From: G965233625 sp965233625
Lineage (GTDB): Bacteria > Planctomycetota > Planctomycetia > Pirellulales > Pirellulaceae
Assembly (NCBI GenBank): GCA_965233625.1
Contig: OZ247499.1
Span: 620,001 to 684,000 of the forward strand
Direction: 5' to 3'
Length of the DNA stretch: 64,000 nt
Shown: positions 18,770 to 28,044 of the stretch, one piece after another
Layout of the letters: every line of letters begins with the position of its first letter
Position numbering within the stretch: position 1 is the stretch's first letter
Notes under the pieces: model-generated
Database searches by the model: none
What the model was told of the DNA's origin: nothing
What the model saw: only the letters and a program-made list of their open reading frames with translations
Program-made: the position numbers and the translations under genes

Positions 18770-19984
18770 TTATTCGGCGCGTTTACTTCGGACCAGTGTG
18801 GGCAGAGAAGTCGCCAGGTAATACGCCCGTGGGCTGCTGATATCGAACAGCGCTTCCATGCCAACTGGTGCGCCACCTGCTTGAGCGACGCCCAGAATCT
18901 CTGCGAGATTCTCTGGCCGGCTGTACTCTACAACGCGGACGCTCATGTAGCTGCCATCTTTCTTATCCTGTTCCGAAAGTAAGTCCGCTTTGGTAGCAGC
19001 GCGAAGAATGGCTTCTTCGATAAAACCGATTTCGTCAACAAGTCCAGATTCTTTCGCTTGCGTGGCCGTGAAGATTTCGCCCGTTGCCAGCTTGTCGAGT
19101 TCACTTTCGGGCAGGTCTGGTCGGCCCTCCAGAACGATTTTCTTAAAGCGGTTGAAAGACTGATTGACGTACTCCTGCAGAATCTCGCGGTCTTCGTCCC
19201 GCATCTCGCGGGTGATGCTAAGCATCTGTTTGCGCGGGTGGCTTTTAATTGAGTCGTCTTTAACGCCATGCTGTTTCATCAGCCCGCTGAGGTCGTAGTG
19301 CGGAATGATTACGCCGATAGAACCGGTGGTGGTGGTCGGTTCGGCGTAAATCGCCTGCTGATCGCCTGCCGCCATCGCCACATAATAACCGCCGCTGGCC
19401 GCCATGCTGCCCATGCTGACCACCACAGGCAGATCGATGCCGTCGATAGCTTTGCGGTCGCGGATCAACTGTTTCAAATGATGATGGATATAGTCGGAAC
19501 CCGTCACGGTTCCGCCAGGTGAATCGATCCGCAGCACAACGGCTTTGATGCTACTGTCTTCGCGGATGCGGTCGATCTGTGCGCGGACGTAACCTTCGCC
19601 CGTCATAATCACACCGCTTACGTGCAGCACCGCGACCTTGCTGGTGGCGTTAGGATTTCCAGAGTGGAACTGTTCCGTAATGCCCTGCGAGTTGTCAAAG
19701 TATTCGTTGTGGCCGCCCCACAGCACCAGCATCCCAACCAGAAACCCGGTCGCCAGCGCCCAGCCTGTAAAAGCGAACAACTTAAGCAACGTTGTTCCAC
19801 GCGGCTGCAGAATCACTTTGACGGTCTGTTGCCCACTTGATGTACTGGCTTCGCTGGCGGTCGGGTTGTTCGGCATGGTTGTACTGGTAGGCGTTGGTGT
19901 AGAACTGGCAGAGCCACGTTCGACGGGTGGCTCTAAGGTGAAGTCGTCGTCGTCAGGGCGTGGATCTTCGCTACTCGAGGTCAT
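18770..19984 (-). CDS. sppA: Signal peptide peptidase SppA (S49 family serine protease)
   Basis: At 404 residues this is the short, single-domain form of SppA. An acidic, Ser/Thr-rich cytoplasmic tail (1-60) is followed by one membrane segment (about 68-90) and the S49 protease domain. The nucleophile is the serine in MAASGGYY (about residue 197), in the family's usual context, and the general-base lysine is probably K247 in IKSHP. RIDSPGGTVTGSD (about 152-164) and TTGSIGV are further family motifs. SppA cleaves remnant signal peptides in the cytoplasmic membrane. The gene converges on the lectin/FGE gene with only 13 bases between the stops. Confidence 0.93.
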   Translation of the reverse strand: MTSSSEDPRPDDDDFTLEPPVERGSASSTPTPTSTTMPNNPTASEASTSSGQQTVKVILQPRGTTLLKLFAFTGWALATGFLVGMLVLWGGHNEYFDNSQGITEQFHSGNPNATSKVAVLHVSGVIMTGEGYVRAQIDRIREDSSIKAVVLRIDSPGGTVTGSDYIHHHLKQLIRDRKAIDGIDLPVVVSMGSMAASGGYYVAMAAGDQQAIYAEPTTTTGSIGVIIPHYDLSGLMKQHGVKDDSIKSHPRKQMLSITREMRDEDREILQEYVNQSFNRFKKIVLEGRPDLPESELDKLATGEIFTATQAKESGLVDEIGFIEEAILRAATKADLLSEQDKKDGSYMSVRVVEYSRPENLAEILGVAQAGGAPVGMEALFDISSPRAYYLATSLPTLVRSKRAE

Positions 19985-20092
19985 CTGAAAATTCCCTCAT
20001 CCGATGTTACACATTCTAAATCAGCAACGCGGAAACCCACGCTGACGTTGCTTGCAGTCTAGCAGAATGGCTAATAATTTTCCCGCCAGCCA

Positions 20093-21169
20093 TCACTTAA
20101 GTGCGGCGCGTTCGGTGAGGTTTTTAATCAGCCGTCCGGGAACACGAAGCGGCTTCCGTAGCGGAGATGTTCTCAGCCAGTTGTAGGCGCGGTGGCAGGT
20201 TTTTCGCACCAGATGTGTCACGTAATTCCGCTCGACACATCCCTGCGCCACGATCGTCGCACCTGTCTGAAACCGTCGCTTATACCGTTCTTCACCGCGC
20301 CCCAGATCAATCCGGCGGATGCCGTCTGCAGGCGCCTGGCGTATCAGTTCGATCAATAGCACACTACCCGGAGAGAACAAACTGTACTCAGGCGCATAGG
20401 CGGGGAACCAGGGATGAAGAATGTTCCCGGTGCGTAGGCTAAATGTTGCGGCAACCAGATGACTGCCGGCATGAAGCGTGGTCAGCACGCCGCCAAAATC
20501 ACTGCCTTGATGTGTGAGCATTTCACGCAACAGGTCTTTGACCCACTGGAATTCAAACAGATCGATCAGTCCCGCGCTGCGGTATTGCTGAGATTTCCAT
20601 CGCAGAAGTTGCTCCAGCGTTGATTCGTCTGGGGCATTCAGTTCTAAACGCAACGGTCCAACCCTGCGGCTCAGCTTCCGCAGTTTCTGCTGCGTCCGCT
20701 TCACCACCTGCGAACCAGCCGCCGCCCTGTTTTGCTTGTACTGGTCGAAATCTTCTGTCATTTCGATGTAAGGCGAATCACTGAGCGAATAGTGACTGCC
20801 GGCGAAAACCTCTTGATCCGTCAGTAGATGGTTAAACCGCCAGCACCGCAGCCCGCATCCATTGAGCAGCTGCTGCGGGTCAACTCTAAGCCCAGGCGCC
20901 TGGATCAATCCTTCAAAGTCCGACAACAAACCGGCGGCTGGTTGCCCTGCCCCGTGCAGGTCGCGATGGAAGGGAAAGAAACCTACCGCTTCACCCTGCT
21001 GCCGGATGACGGCGACTTCAACTCCTGGGCGGATCTTGGCAACTGCTTGAATAAAATGAGGGTGAAAGAATGGCCCATGCAGCTGCGGATTCAGCAATTG
21101 CAACTCGCGCCACCGCGCGATGTCAGCAGCACTAAGTTCAGACGGATTGAGTAGGCTAATGGGCGACAT
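20093..21169 (-). CDS. GNAT-superfamily acyltransferase (CelD/BioF2-like, GNAT_6)
   Basis: This 358-residue protein has the two-lobed GNAT architecture of CelD/FemAB-like enzymes. The N-terminal lobe contains PFFHPHFIQAVA and a G-F-F-P-F-H strand. The second lobe contains LRWKSQQY followed by GVLTTLHAG, HLVAATFSLR and the segment IRRIDLGRGEERYKRRF, where D-L-G-R-G-E-E-x-Y-K is the hallmark of this subgroup. Members transfer acyl groups to polysaccharides or other envelope components; the substrate cannot be read from the sequence. It is divergent from the ROK gene. No signal peptide is seen, so it is predicted to be cytoplasmic. Confidence 0.8.
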   Translation of the reverse strand: MSPISLLNPSELSAADIARWRELQLLNPQLHGPFFHPHFIQAVAKIRPGVEVAVIRQQGEAVGFFPFHRDLHGAGQPAAGLLSDFEGLIQAPGLRVDPQQLLNGCGLRCWRFNHLLTDQEVFAGSHYSLSDSPYIEMTEDFDQYKQNRAAAGSQVVKRTQQKLRKLSRRVGPLRLELNAPDESTLEQLLRWKSQQYRSAGLIDLFEFQWVKDLLREMLTHQGSDFGGVLTTLHAGSHLVAATFSLRTGNILHPWFPAYAPEYSLFSPGSVLLIELIRQAPADGIRRIDLGRGEERYKRRFQTGATIVAQGCVERNYVTHLVRKTCHRAYNWLRTSPLRKPLRVPGRLIKNLTERAALK

Positions 21170-21389
21170 GAACGGGAATCCGGCGCGGTATACTTCCTAC
21201 CACAATAGTCGCGGCGCACTTCCGCGTAGATGCTTGAATACCATTCAAATCGCAGAACCTGTAAGCTGTCAGCCATCGTTTCAGGCTGTAACGCCTATGC
21301 CGCATATTCCGCGCGGAAGACGCCCGGCGCTGGCGTTATGCGGTGGCCGTTTTGCACCTTTAATACCTAAGCGATGGAGCCGTTTGCGG

Positions 21390-22427
21390 ATGTACCTGGG
21401 AATTGAAATCGGCGGCACGAAGCTGCAGCTCGGGCTGGGAAAGGGCGACGGCAATCTGCAAACCATTGTTCGCCGGGATGTAGACCCCACCCAAGGCGCA
21501 GCAGGCATTCTGGAGCAGATTGAAATTGCGGCAACGGCCCTATTGCAGCGCACGAAGGTGTCAAAGATTGGCATCGGGTTTGGCGGGCCGGTCGATGCCG
21601 CCGCCGGCCGCGTGCTAAAGAGCCATCAGATTGCCGGCTGGGAGGATGTTGAACTGGCCGCCTGGTGCCAGAAGTCACTCGGCGTATCAACGGTTATCGG
21701 GAACGACTGCGACGTCGCTGCTCTGGCCGAAGCAAAATATGGCGCCGGCGCGGACGTCAGCCGCGTGTTCTATGTCACGGTTGGAACGGGCGTTGGCGGC
21801 GGGATGGTTGAAGATGGCACCACCGTCGGCGTTGGTCGCCCGGCGATCGCAGAAATCGGCCACATGCGCCCCGGTCTGCAGGCCGACCGCGCAACAATAA
21901 CCATTGAGTCGATCGCCAGCGGATGGGGCATCGCCGCCGCAGCGCAATCGCGACTGGCGGGCGACGTTGCGCATCCCCTGGAACTGTTGCACCGGACAAC
22001 CGGCGACGTCGATAAAAACAACGTCAGGCAGCGTCTGGAAAGCGCGGGCGCCGCCGACGCGGAATACCTGGACGATCTTCGCCGCCGCTGCAACGACGAC
22101 CCACAGACGCTTACCGCAAAACAGGTGGCACAGGCCGCTGCCGAAGGCAATCAGGCAGCACGCGAGATCATGCAGCACGCCACCACGGCGCTCGGCTGGG
22201 CCATTGCACAGGTCGTAACCCTTTGGGCGCCGGAAGTTGTTGTCGTTGGCGGTGGGGTGCCACTTAGTGGGCAGCAGTTATTCTTCGATCCACTTCGTCA
22301 GGCAACGGCGAAGTATGTCTTCCCGCCGTTGCAGAACTCGTACAAGATTCTTCCGGCAGCATTGGATGAAGTGGGCGTTGTGCACGGCGCGATTGCCATT
22401 GCAGCGGATGCCGATACGCAAGGGTGA
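21390..22427 (+). CDS. ROK-family sugar kinase-like protein
   Basis: The ATG at 21390 gives a 345-residue protein starting MYLGIEIGGTKLQLGL, the ATP-phosphate motif of the ROK family; an upstream in-frame extension would overlap the divergent gene and lacks family features. IGIGFGGPVDAAAGRV, GNDCDVAALAEAKYGAG (with the catalytic Asp in the GND context) and VTVGTGVGGG are all present. EIGHMRPG retains the Glu and His of the substrate site, but the CxCGxxGC zinc cluster that normally follows is replaced by ADRATITIE with no cysteines. ROK proteins phosphorylate hexoses or N-acetylhexosamines, or act as regulators; there is no DNA-binding domain here, so a kinase role is more likely. Confidence 0.85.
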   Translation: MYLGIEIGGTKLQLGLGKGDGNLQTIVRRDVDPTQGAAGILEQIEIAATALLQRTKVSKIGIGFGGPVDAAAGRVLKSHQIAGWEDVELAAWCQKSLGVSTVIGNDCDVAALAEAKYGAGADVSRVFYVTVGTGVGGGMVEDGTTVGVGRPAIAEIGHMRPGLQADRATITIESIASGWGIAAAAQSRLAGDVAHPLELLHRTTGDVDKNNVRQRLESAGAADAEYLDDLRRRCNDDPQTLTAKQVAQAAAEGNQAAREIMQHATTALGWAIAQVVTLWAPEVVVVGGGVPLSGQQLFFDPLRQATAKYVFPPLQNSYKILPAALDEVGVVHGAIAIAADADTQG

Positions 22428-22447
22428 AACGCGCGCCGTCCGGCTGC

Positions 22448-23896
22448 CTAATTCGTGTGTTTCTGAAGAATCTGCTTCACGCTTTCATCGATCAGAATTG
22501 TCATGTGCCCGTTCGGCGCCGCCAATTGAACTGCTTCGGTTACGCACTGATTGCCGAGCAGTTTCTTCTGTAGAGTCGCATTTACCTCTCCGCCGAGCTT
22601 AACAAGGGCGCCGAGTGTGGCGCTAAGCAAAGGCGTGGTGCCGTCGCCCCAACTAGGGTCAACGTCATGCGGTGTAATCTGATCCAGATAGACCGGCGCC
22701 TTCGCATGCAGCGGCAGCCAGCTGCCATAGGCTTGTGCCCGGCCGATCAGCCCCAGGTTGTTGCGCAGGGCGCCTTGGCCGAATCCCTGTAAGCCCTGGC
22801 GATTGTCGGGAAGCACAAACTGCATCGCCTGCCGGTTGTCGTCGCGGGCCTCTTCTTTGCAGGTGGCGCCGATGAGAACATGTTTCACGCCGTGCGACTC
22901 GCCATCAAAGTAAGTGGTTCGCCATTTCTTTGCCGCGTCGTAAAGCTCCGGGTTCGCCTCGCGAATTTCCTTGTGAAGTTCTTCGGCAGATTTTCCATAA
23001 ATGGCCGTCTCGCCCTTCACGTCGTTTGCTGCTGCGTAGAGTTTGTGATAATCAGCGTTGGGAAGCATCTGATAACTTGCGGGCAACGACGCCGCAACGG
23101 TCTTGGTATCTTCCGCCTTGACGAAGGAGACGCGGGTCGGCGACAGCACCTTTTCGCCGTCGAGCGGGCCGCCTTTCAGTTCGTAATACAGCGGCGGGAT
23201 CTTCGCGAGAATGTTCCGCAGCACTTCGGATTGCGCGTTACGTGGCTCGGCGACACCCACGCCAAAGTCATAGCCAGCCGTCAGCGCCTGGGTCACCTTC
23301 GGGGCGCCAATCCAGGGCGTACCGGCTGCGATCAGCGTTTTGACTTTCCCTTTGCCGATCGTTGCCAGGTATTCGCGCGCAACCAGTCCGCCCAGCGAAT
23401 GTGCGATAATCACCACTTTTTCGCCAGGATGTTCACTCTGCGCCTTGGCGACAACCAGGTCAATCCGTAGGCTGTTTTCGCCGCACGCGCCCAATCGCCA
23501 GTCGTAAGGCGCCTCGTAGAACCGCCCCTTATATTCTTCGCGCGCCCATTTCAGAAACGGACGATAAACGGGCAGACCCATCGGCACGTCGCCCAGAATT
23601 TCACCTAGCGTCTTTGTAAACTCTTTGAGCGAATTAATCTCGACCGAGTCCAGCACCTCGCCGACGACCAGCTTCGAACCACCCTCGCCCAGACGACCTT
23701 CCAGCAATCGTTGCTTGGCAATCGCGTCGGAATCCAGCCAGAACCGGGTTTCGTCTTCAAAGTGCAGTTCACTACCACCCGTACCCGGCACAAAAACGAC
23801 GGGGGGCGCCGCACGAGTGGCAGCCGCGTTGCCTACGACAACTGACATTGCAAGTAGTCCGAGGATGAGGAAACGTCTGTTGGCGTAATGTGTCAT
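22448..23896 (-). CDS. Secreted lecithin:cholesterol acyltransferase-like lipase (alpha/beta hydrolase)
   Basis: This 482-residue protein has a signal peptide (LILGLLAMSVVVGNAAATRA). PVVFVPGTGGSEL matches the oxyanion region of the LCAT/PDAT family. The nucleophile is S167 in IIAHSLGG, the acid is probably the Asp in WGDGTTPLL, and the His is in APNGHMTIL near the C-terminus, in the order expected for LCAT-like hydrolases. YEAPYDWRLG is another family signature. It is predicted to act on lipid esters outside the cytoplasmic membrane, as a lipase, phospholipase or acyltransferase. Its stop lies 20 bases from the stop of the convergent ROK gene. Confidence 0.85.
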   Translation of the reverse strand: MTHYANRRFLILGLLAMSVVVGNAAATRAAPPVVFVPGTGGSELHFEDETRFWLDSDAIAKQRLLEGRLGEGGSKLVVGEVLDSVEINSLKEFTKTLGEILGDVPMGLPVYRPFLKWAREEYKGRFYEAPYDWRLGACGENSLRIDLVVAKAQSEHPGEKVVIIAHSLGGLVAREYLATIGKGKVKTLIAAGTPWIGAPKVTQALTAGYDFGVGVAEPRNAQSEVLRNILAKIPPLYYELKGGPLDGEKVLSPTRVSFVKAEDTKTVAASLPASYQMLPNADYHKLYAAANDVKGETAIYGKSAEELHKEIREANPELYDAAKKWRTTYFDGESHGVKHVLIGATCKEEARDDNRQAMQFVLPDNRQGLQGFGQGALRNNLGLIGRAQAYGSWLPLHAKAPVYLDQITPHDVDPSWGDGTTPLLSATLGALVKLGGEVNATLQKKLLGNQCVTEAVQLAAPNGHMTILIDESVKQILQKHTN

Positions 23897-24060
23897 GCTT
23901 CTACCCTGCTTCGTCTTTCACATTCATTTTCGGGCGGTTATCGACTTGTTCCAGTTAACCCAGGATAACGGGCGTTTGCAAGTCAGTAGTTCCGGCGTGT
24001 CGAAACCGCGTCTGTTAGAATGGCCCGCGTTGCAACACCCTTCGCAAAAGAATCACCTCC

Positions 24061-25536
24061 ATGAATCAACATCAACTGCGTTACTGCTGGCAGCCACTCA
24101 GCCTTCTGCTTGTCGCCTTTCTTACTGCCTCGACGCCCACATTTTCGCAAGCAGATGAACCAGCCAGCCGGCCGAATGTGTTGTTTGTCGGTGTGGACGA
24201 TATGAATGTGAACCTCGGCTGTTACGGTGGCTCGCAGGTGAAGTCGCCGCATTTGGATGCGTTGGCTTCGCGCGGGGTGCTGTTTCAGCATGCCTACTGC
24301 CAGCAGGCGCTGTGCAATCCTTCGCGGGCTTCGTTGCTGACGGGGCGGAGGCCGGACACGATTAAGGTCTGGAATCTGAGGGCGAGTTTCCGCGCGGCGA
24401 TCCCGGATGTGGTGACGCTGCCTCAGCACTTTAAGAACAACGGATACTACGTCAAATCCATCGGCAAAATGTATCACAACATGGGCGGGCTGGATGATGC
24501 GGCATCGTGGAGCGAACCTGCCGTGCTGCACGCCGGCCGTCACTCTGACACTTATGCGTCAGCCAAAGGTCGTCAGCCCGGCAAGAAGGCCGGCGCCTTC
24601 GAGCGACTGAACGTTCCCGACAATACGTACCGCGACGGCAAGATTGCCGATCTGGCAATTGAGGCACTGGATAAGCTCAAGGATAAACCGTTCTTTCTGG
24701 CTGTTGGTTTCTGGCGCCCGCATCTGCCGTTTCTGGCGCCAGAGAAGTACTGGGACCTTTACGATCCCGCCAAGCTTAAGCTGCCCACCACCCTCACACC
24801 GCCACGCGGGGCGCCCGCAGCAGCACTTCATGACTCCCGCGAAGTAAAAGGCTACGGCGTGGAGCTAAATTCTGGTGTGGCCGATCCACAAGTCGCACGG
24901 CAGTTGCATCATGGTTACTACGCGGGGATCAGCTATCTAGATGCTCAGCTCGGCAAGATTCTGAAAAAGCTGGAACAACTGAAACTGTCGCAGTACACCG
25001 TCGTGGTCTTCTGGTCGGATCACGGCTTCCACCTGGGAGAGCACGGATTGTGGTGCAAGACATCTAACTTTGAACTCGACGCCCGCGTACCGCTGATTGT
25101 ATCGGCGCCAATGCTGACGGGAACGCAGCGAGGCGGCAAGTCACCGGCGCTCGTTGAGTTAGTAGATCTGTTTCCCACATTGGTTGAACTATGCGGTCTG
25201 CCTGCCATCAAGGGACTGGAAGGAAAGAGTCTTGTCCCGCTACTACGCCAACCTGAACAGCCGTGGAAAACGGCCGCCTACACGCAGCATCCACGACCGG
25301 CCTATTACAAGCAGACGCCGGAGTTAATGGGCTATTCAATGCGTACCAGACTTTTCCGTTATACGCAGTGGAGAAATTTCAAAACGGGCGAAACCGTTGC
25401 AACAGAGCTATACGACCACCGCACTGATCCAGGCGAAAACCGCAATGTTGCCGCAATGCCCGCCTACGCTTCCCAAATGGACGAGTTGAAGAAACAGATG
25501 CAGACAGGACCTTTCGCAAAGACCCAAAATCGCTAA
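24061..25536 (+). CDS. Secreted sulfatase, iduronate-2-sulfatase type
   Basis: This 491-residue protein has a signal peptide (SLLLVAFLTASTPTFSQA) and the sulfatase fold. VLFVGVDDMN provides the metal-binding aspartates (D46, D47). The active-site motif is C85-N-P-S-R in QALCNPSRASLLTGRRPDT, so it is a type I sulfatase whose Cys must be converted to formylglycine. FWSDHGFHLGEHGLW supplies the later metal and sulfate residues. The overall pattern matches iduronate-2-sulfatase-like planctomycete enzymes, which act on sulfated polysaccharides; the real substrate is unknown. The FGE-type domains elsewhere in this window are fused to receptor-like proteins and are not obvious maturases for it. The last four bases overlap the convergent glpK gene. 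Confidence 0.92.
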   Translation: MNQHQLRYCWQPLSLLLVAFLTASTPTFSQADEPASRPNVLFVGVDDMNVNLGCYGGSQVKSPHLDALASRGVLFQHAYCQQALCNPSRASLLTGRRPDTIKVWNLRASFRAAIPDVVTLPQHFKNNGYYVKSIGKMYHNMGGLDDAASWSEPAVLHAGRHSDTYASAKGRQPGKKAGAFERLNVPDNTYRDGKIADLAIEALDKLKDKPFFLAVGFWRPHLPFLAPEKYWDLYDPAKLKLPTTLTPPRGAPAAALHDSREVKGYGVELNSGVADPQVARQLHHGYYAGISYLDAQLGKILKKLEQLKLSQYTVVVFWSDHGFHLGEHGLWCKTSNFELDARVPLIVSAPMLTGTQRGGKSPALVELVDLFPTLVELCGLPAIKGLEGKSLVPLLRQPEQPWKTAAYTQHPRPAYYKQTPELMGYSMRTRLFRYTQWRNFKTGETVATELYDHRTDPGENRNVAAMPAYASQMDELKKQMQTGPFAKTQNR

Positions 25537-27026
25537 GGCTTGCCCCAGCCAAGCGTCCGTTTCACCGCGTCTAGCCAGCGCCCGTGCAAGCGGTCGCGTT
25601 GCGCGGCGGGCATGGCGGGCGTAAACTTCGCATCAAGCGACCAGTTGTTACGGATATCTTCAAGCGACTGCCAGAAGCCGGTCGCCAGTCCTGCCAGGTA
25701 GGCGGCGCCCAGCGCGGTGGTTTCGTTTACGGTGGGGCGGACGACTGTCGCGTTGATAACATCCGCCTGAAACTGCATCAGCTTATCGTTCGCAGCCGCG
25801 CCGCCATCCACCTTCAGCTCTTTCAATTCCGCGCCGGAATCCGCCTCCATCGCATCAATCAGATCGCGCGTCTGCCACGCCATCGATTCCACCGTCGCCC
25901 GTGCGACATGGGCGGCAGTGGTGCCACGTGTGATGCCGAACATCGCCCCGCGTGCGTACGCATCCCAGTGCGGGGCGCCAAGGCCCGTAAATGCCGGCAC
26001 AAGAATAACGCCGTCGCTATCTTCCACCGAACCGGCAAGTTGCTCGACATCCGCGGAATTCTCAATGATGCCAAGCCCATCGCGAAGCCATTGCACAGCA
26101 GCCCCGGCGATAAACACAGAGCCTTCCAGACAGTAAGTCGTCTCCTGCCCGATCTGCCAGCCAATCGTCGTCAGCAGATTATTCTCCGAAGCAACAGCCT
26201 CGGCGCCAGTGTTCATCAGCAGGAAAGAACCCGTGCCGTACGTACTCTTCGCGCTGCCCACCTCAAAGCACGCCTGCCCAAAAGTCGCCGCCTGCTGGTC
26301 ACCCGCAATTCCTGCGATAGGTAAAGATTCTCCAAAGTGCTGCGGGTCGGTTTCTCCGTAAACCTCACTCGAGGCGCAAACCTCTGGCAGCATCGCTGCG
26401 GGGATATCCAGCAGTTGCAGCAGTTCCTCATCCCACTGCCGGGTATGAATATTCAGCAGCATGGTACGGCTTGCATTGCTGACATCCGTCACGTGGCGTT
26501 TGCCGCCGGTCAACCGCCAGACCAGGAACGAGTCGATTGTGCCTGCAAGAATCTCACCCTGCGCGGCGCGTTGTCGCAATCCAGAGATGGAATCGAGCAG
26601 ATGCTTGATCTTGGTGCCTGAGAAATACGCATCGACGACCAGACCTGTCTTCTCACGAATGACCTTTTCGTGTCCCTCTGCCTTCAACATGTCACAGATA
26701 GGCGCCGAGACGCGGCTCTGCCAGACAATGGCGTTACACACGGGCTTGCCAGTCGCTTTCTCCCACAAAACCACGGTTTCGCGCTGATTGGCAATGCCCA
26801 CGGCAGCGATATCTGCGGTTGTGGCGCCTGCACGTTCCAGTGCCTGTTTCGCCGTTTCGAGTTGCGACTGCCAGATATCTTCCGCGTCGTGTTCGACTTC
26901 GCCAGGGCTGGGCAATATCTGCGGAAACTCCTGCTGCGCGGACGCGACGACTGTTCCCTCGCGGGAAAATACGATGGCGCGGCTGGAAGTTGTTCCCTGG
27001 TCTAAGGCAAGGACGTAGCGGCTCAT
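25533..27026 (-). CDS. glpK: Glycerol kinase
   Basis: This 497-residue protein, the usual family length, is a FGGY-family kinase. The N-terminus YVLALDQGTTSSRAIVF is the GlpK phosphate-binding motif, and GEVEHDAEDIW, ANQRETVVLW, GIAGDQQAATFGQ and STYGTGSFLLMNTG are characteristic of glycerol kinase rather than other FGGY sugars. It phosphorylates glycerol to sn-glycerol 3-phosphate in the cytoplasm for lipid synthesis or catabolism. No glycerol facilitator or glpD gene lies nearby, so it is a stand-alone gene here. Confidence 0.96.
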   Translation of the reverse strand: MSRYVLALDQGTTSSRAIVFSREGTVVASAQQEFPQILPSPGEVEHDAEDIWQSQLETAKQALERAGATTADIAAVGIANQRETVVLWEKATGKPVCNAIVWQSRVSAPICDMLKAEGHEKVIREKTGLVVDAYFSGTKIKHLLDSISGLRQRAAQGEILAGTIDSFLVWRLTGGKRHVTDVSNASRTMLLNIHTRQWDEELLQLLDIPAAMLPEVCASSEVYGETDPQHFGESLPIAGIAGDQQAATFGQACFEVGSAKSTYGTGSFLLMNTGAEAVASENNLLTTIGWQIGQETTYCLEGSVFIAGAAVQWLRDGLGIIENSADVEQLAGSVEDSDGVILVPAFTGLGAPHWDAYARGAMFGITRGTTAAHVARATVESMAWQTRDLIDAMEADSGAELKELKVDGGAAANDKLMQFQADVINATVVRPTVNETTALGAAYLAGLATGFWQSLEDIRNNWSLDAKFTPAMPAAQRDRLHGRWLDAVKRTLGWGKP

Positions 27027-27134
27027 ATGACTGCTTCTGGTGAAGGGCGATTAATGTCGTTGTCCTGGTGTTTCGCCGGGGCGACTGACCTATGATAGAA
27101 GTATGGTCATCACAACACCTGGGAATCCCACATT

Positions 27135-27998
27135 ATGCCAGATCTAACACGCCGCCGCCTCCTTGCCCTTTCCGCCGCTGCTGCCGCCGGCGCCACTTTC
27201 TTTGATGCTCCAACCATTCTAAGGGGCGCCAATCTGATCAAGGCAGATGATCCTTACGGGGGTTTCCCGATGGGGGCGCAGAGTTATTCGCTGCGAAACT
27301 TCAACATGGTCGAGGCTGTTCGTCACCTGAACGGCATGGGGCTTCACTTTGTTGAGTTTTACAGTAAGCATCTGGCCGTGAATGCGACACCCGAGACCAT
27401 CGCCGCCACAAAGAAAGTGCTTGCCGGCGCAGATATCGCGATGAGCGCTCACGGTGTAAATAGCTTCAGTGCAGACCATGAAGCGAACCGGAAAGTCTTC
27501 GCCTTCGCAAAGCGTGCGGGCATTAAAAACATTACCGCGAACCCGAAGCCTGACGCCTTCGACAGCCTCGACAAATTGTGCGCCGAATACAAGATCCGTA
27601 TCGCCATCCACAACCACGGTCCCGGCGCGCTGTACGACACCATTGCAAGTGTGCAGAAGGCGGTAAAAGACCGTCATCCGCTGGTTGGCGCCTGTGTGGA
27701 TACCGGGCACTTTATCCGCAGTCGTGAAGATCCGGTTAAGGCCGTGCGAGAACTCGGCCCACGTGTCTTCGGTTTGCATATAAAGGATGAAGAGAAGCAG
27801 GAAAAACGTTCGCGGAATGTTATCATCGGGACGGGTCACCTGGATCTTCCAGGTCTGTTCACCGCGCTGCGCGAGATCAAGTTCCCTGCCGACGGTGCTG
27901 TTTCGCTGGAATACGAGGCGAACCCTAAGAACCCCATCGACGATATGAAACAATGCCTCGCCGCAGCCCGTGCGGCCATCGCGAAGATCAACGCATAA
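27135..27998 (+). CDS. Tat-exported sugar phosphate isomerase/epimerase-like (TIM barrel) protein
   Basis: The 287-residue protein starts MPDLTRRRLLALSAAAAAGA, a twin-arginine signal. The mature part is an AP-endonuclease-2/xylose-isomerase-like TIM barrel: GAQSYSLRNF, HFVEFYSKHL, IRIAIHNHGPG, GACVDTGHF and VFGLHIKDE carry the Glu, His and Asp metal ligands expected for the family, and SLEYEANP supplies the last Glu. Many planctomycete members are exported and poorly characterised; they are related to sugar epimerases such as 3-keto-sugar or inosose enzymes. The reaction here is not known. A lipoprotein gene follows after 46 bases and may be co-transcribed. Confidence 0.85.
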   Translation: MPDLTRRRLLALSAAAAAGATFFDAPTILRGANLIKADDPYGGFPMGAQSYSLRNFNMVEAVRHLNGMGLHFVEFYSKHLAVNATPETIAATKKVLAGADIAMSAHGVNSFSADHEANRKVFAFAKRAGIKNITANPKPDAFDSLDKLCAEYKIRIAIHNHGPGALYDTIASVQKAVKDRHPLVGACVDTGHFIRSREDPVKAVRELGPRVFGLHIKDEEKQEKRSRNVIIGTGHLDLPGLFTALREIKFPADGAVSLEYEANPKNPIDDMKQCLAAARAAIAKINA

Positions 27999-28044
27999 CT
28001 CTATGAAAACGATGATTCACTCACGCAATTGTAACGGAGACATT

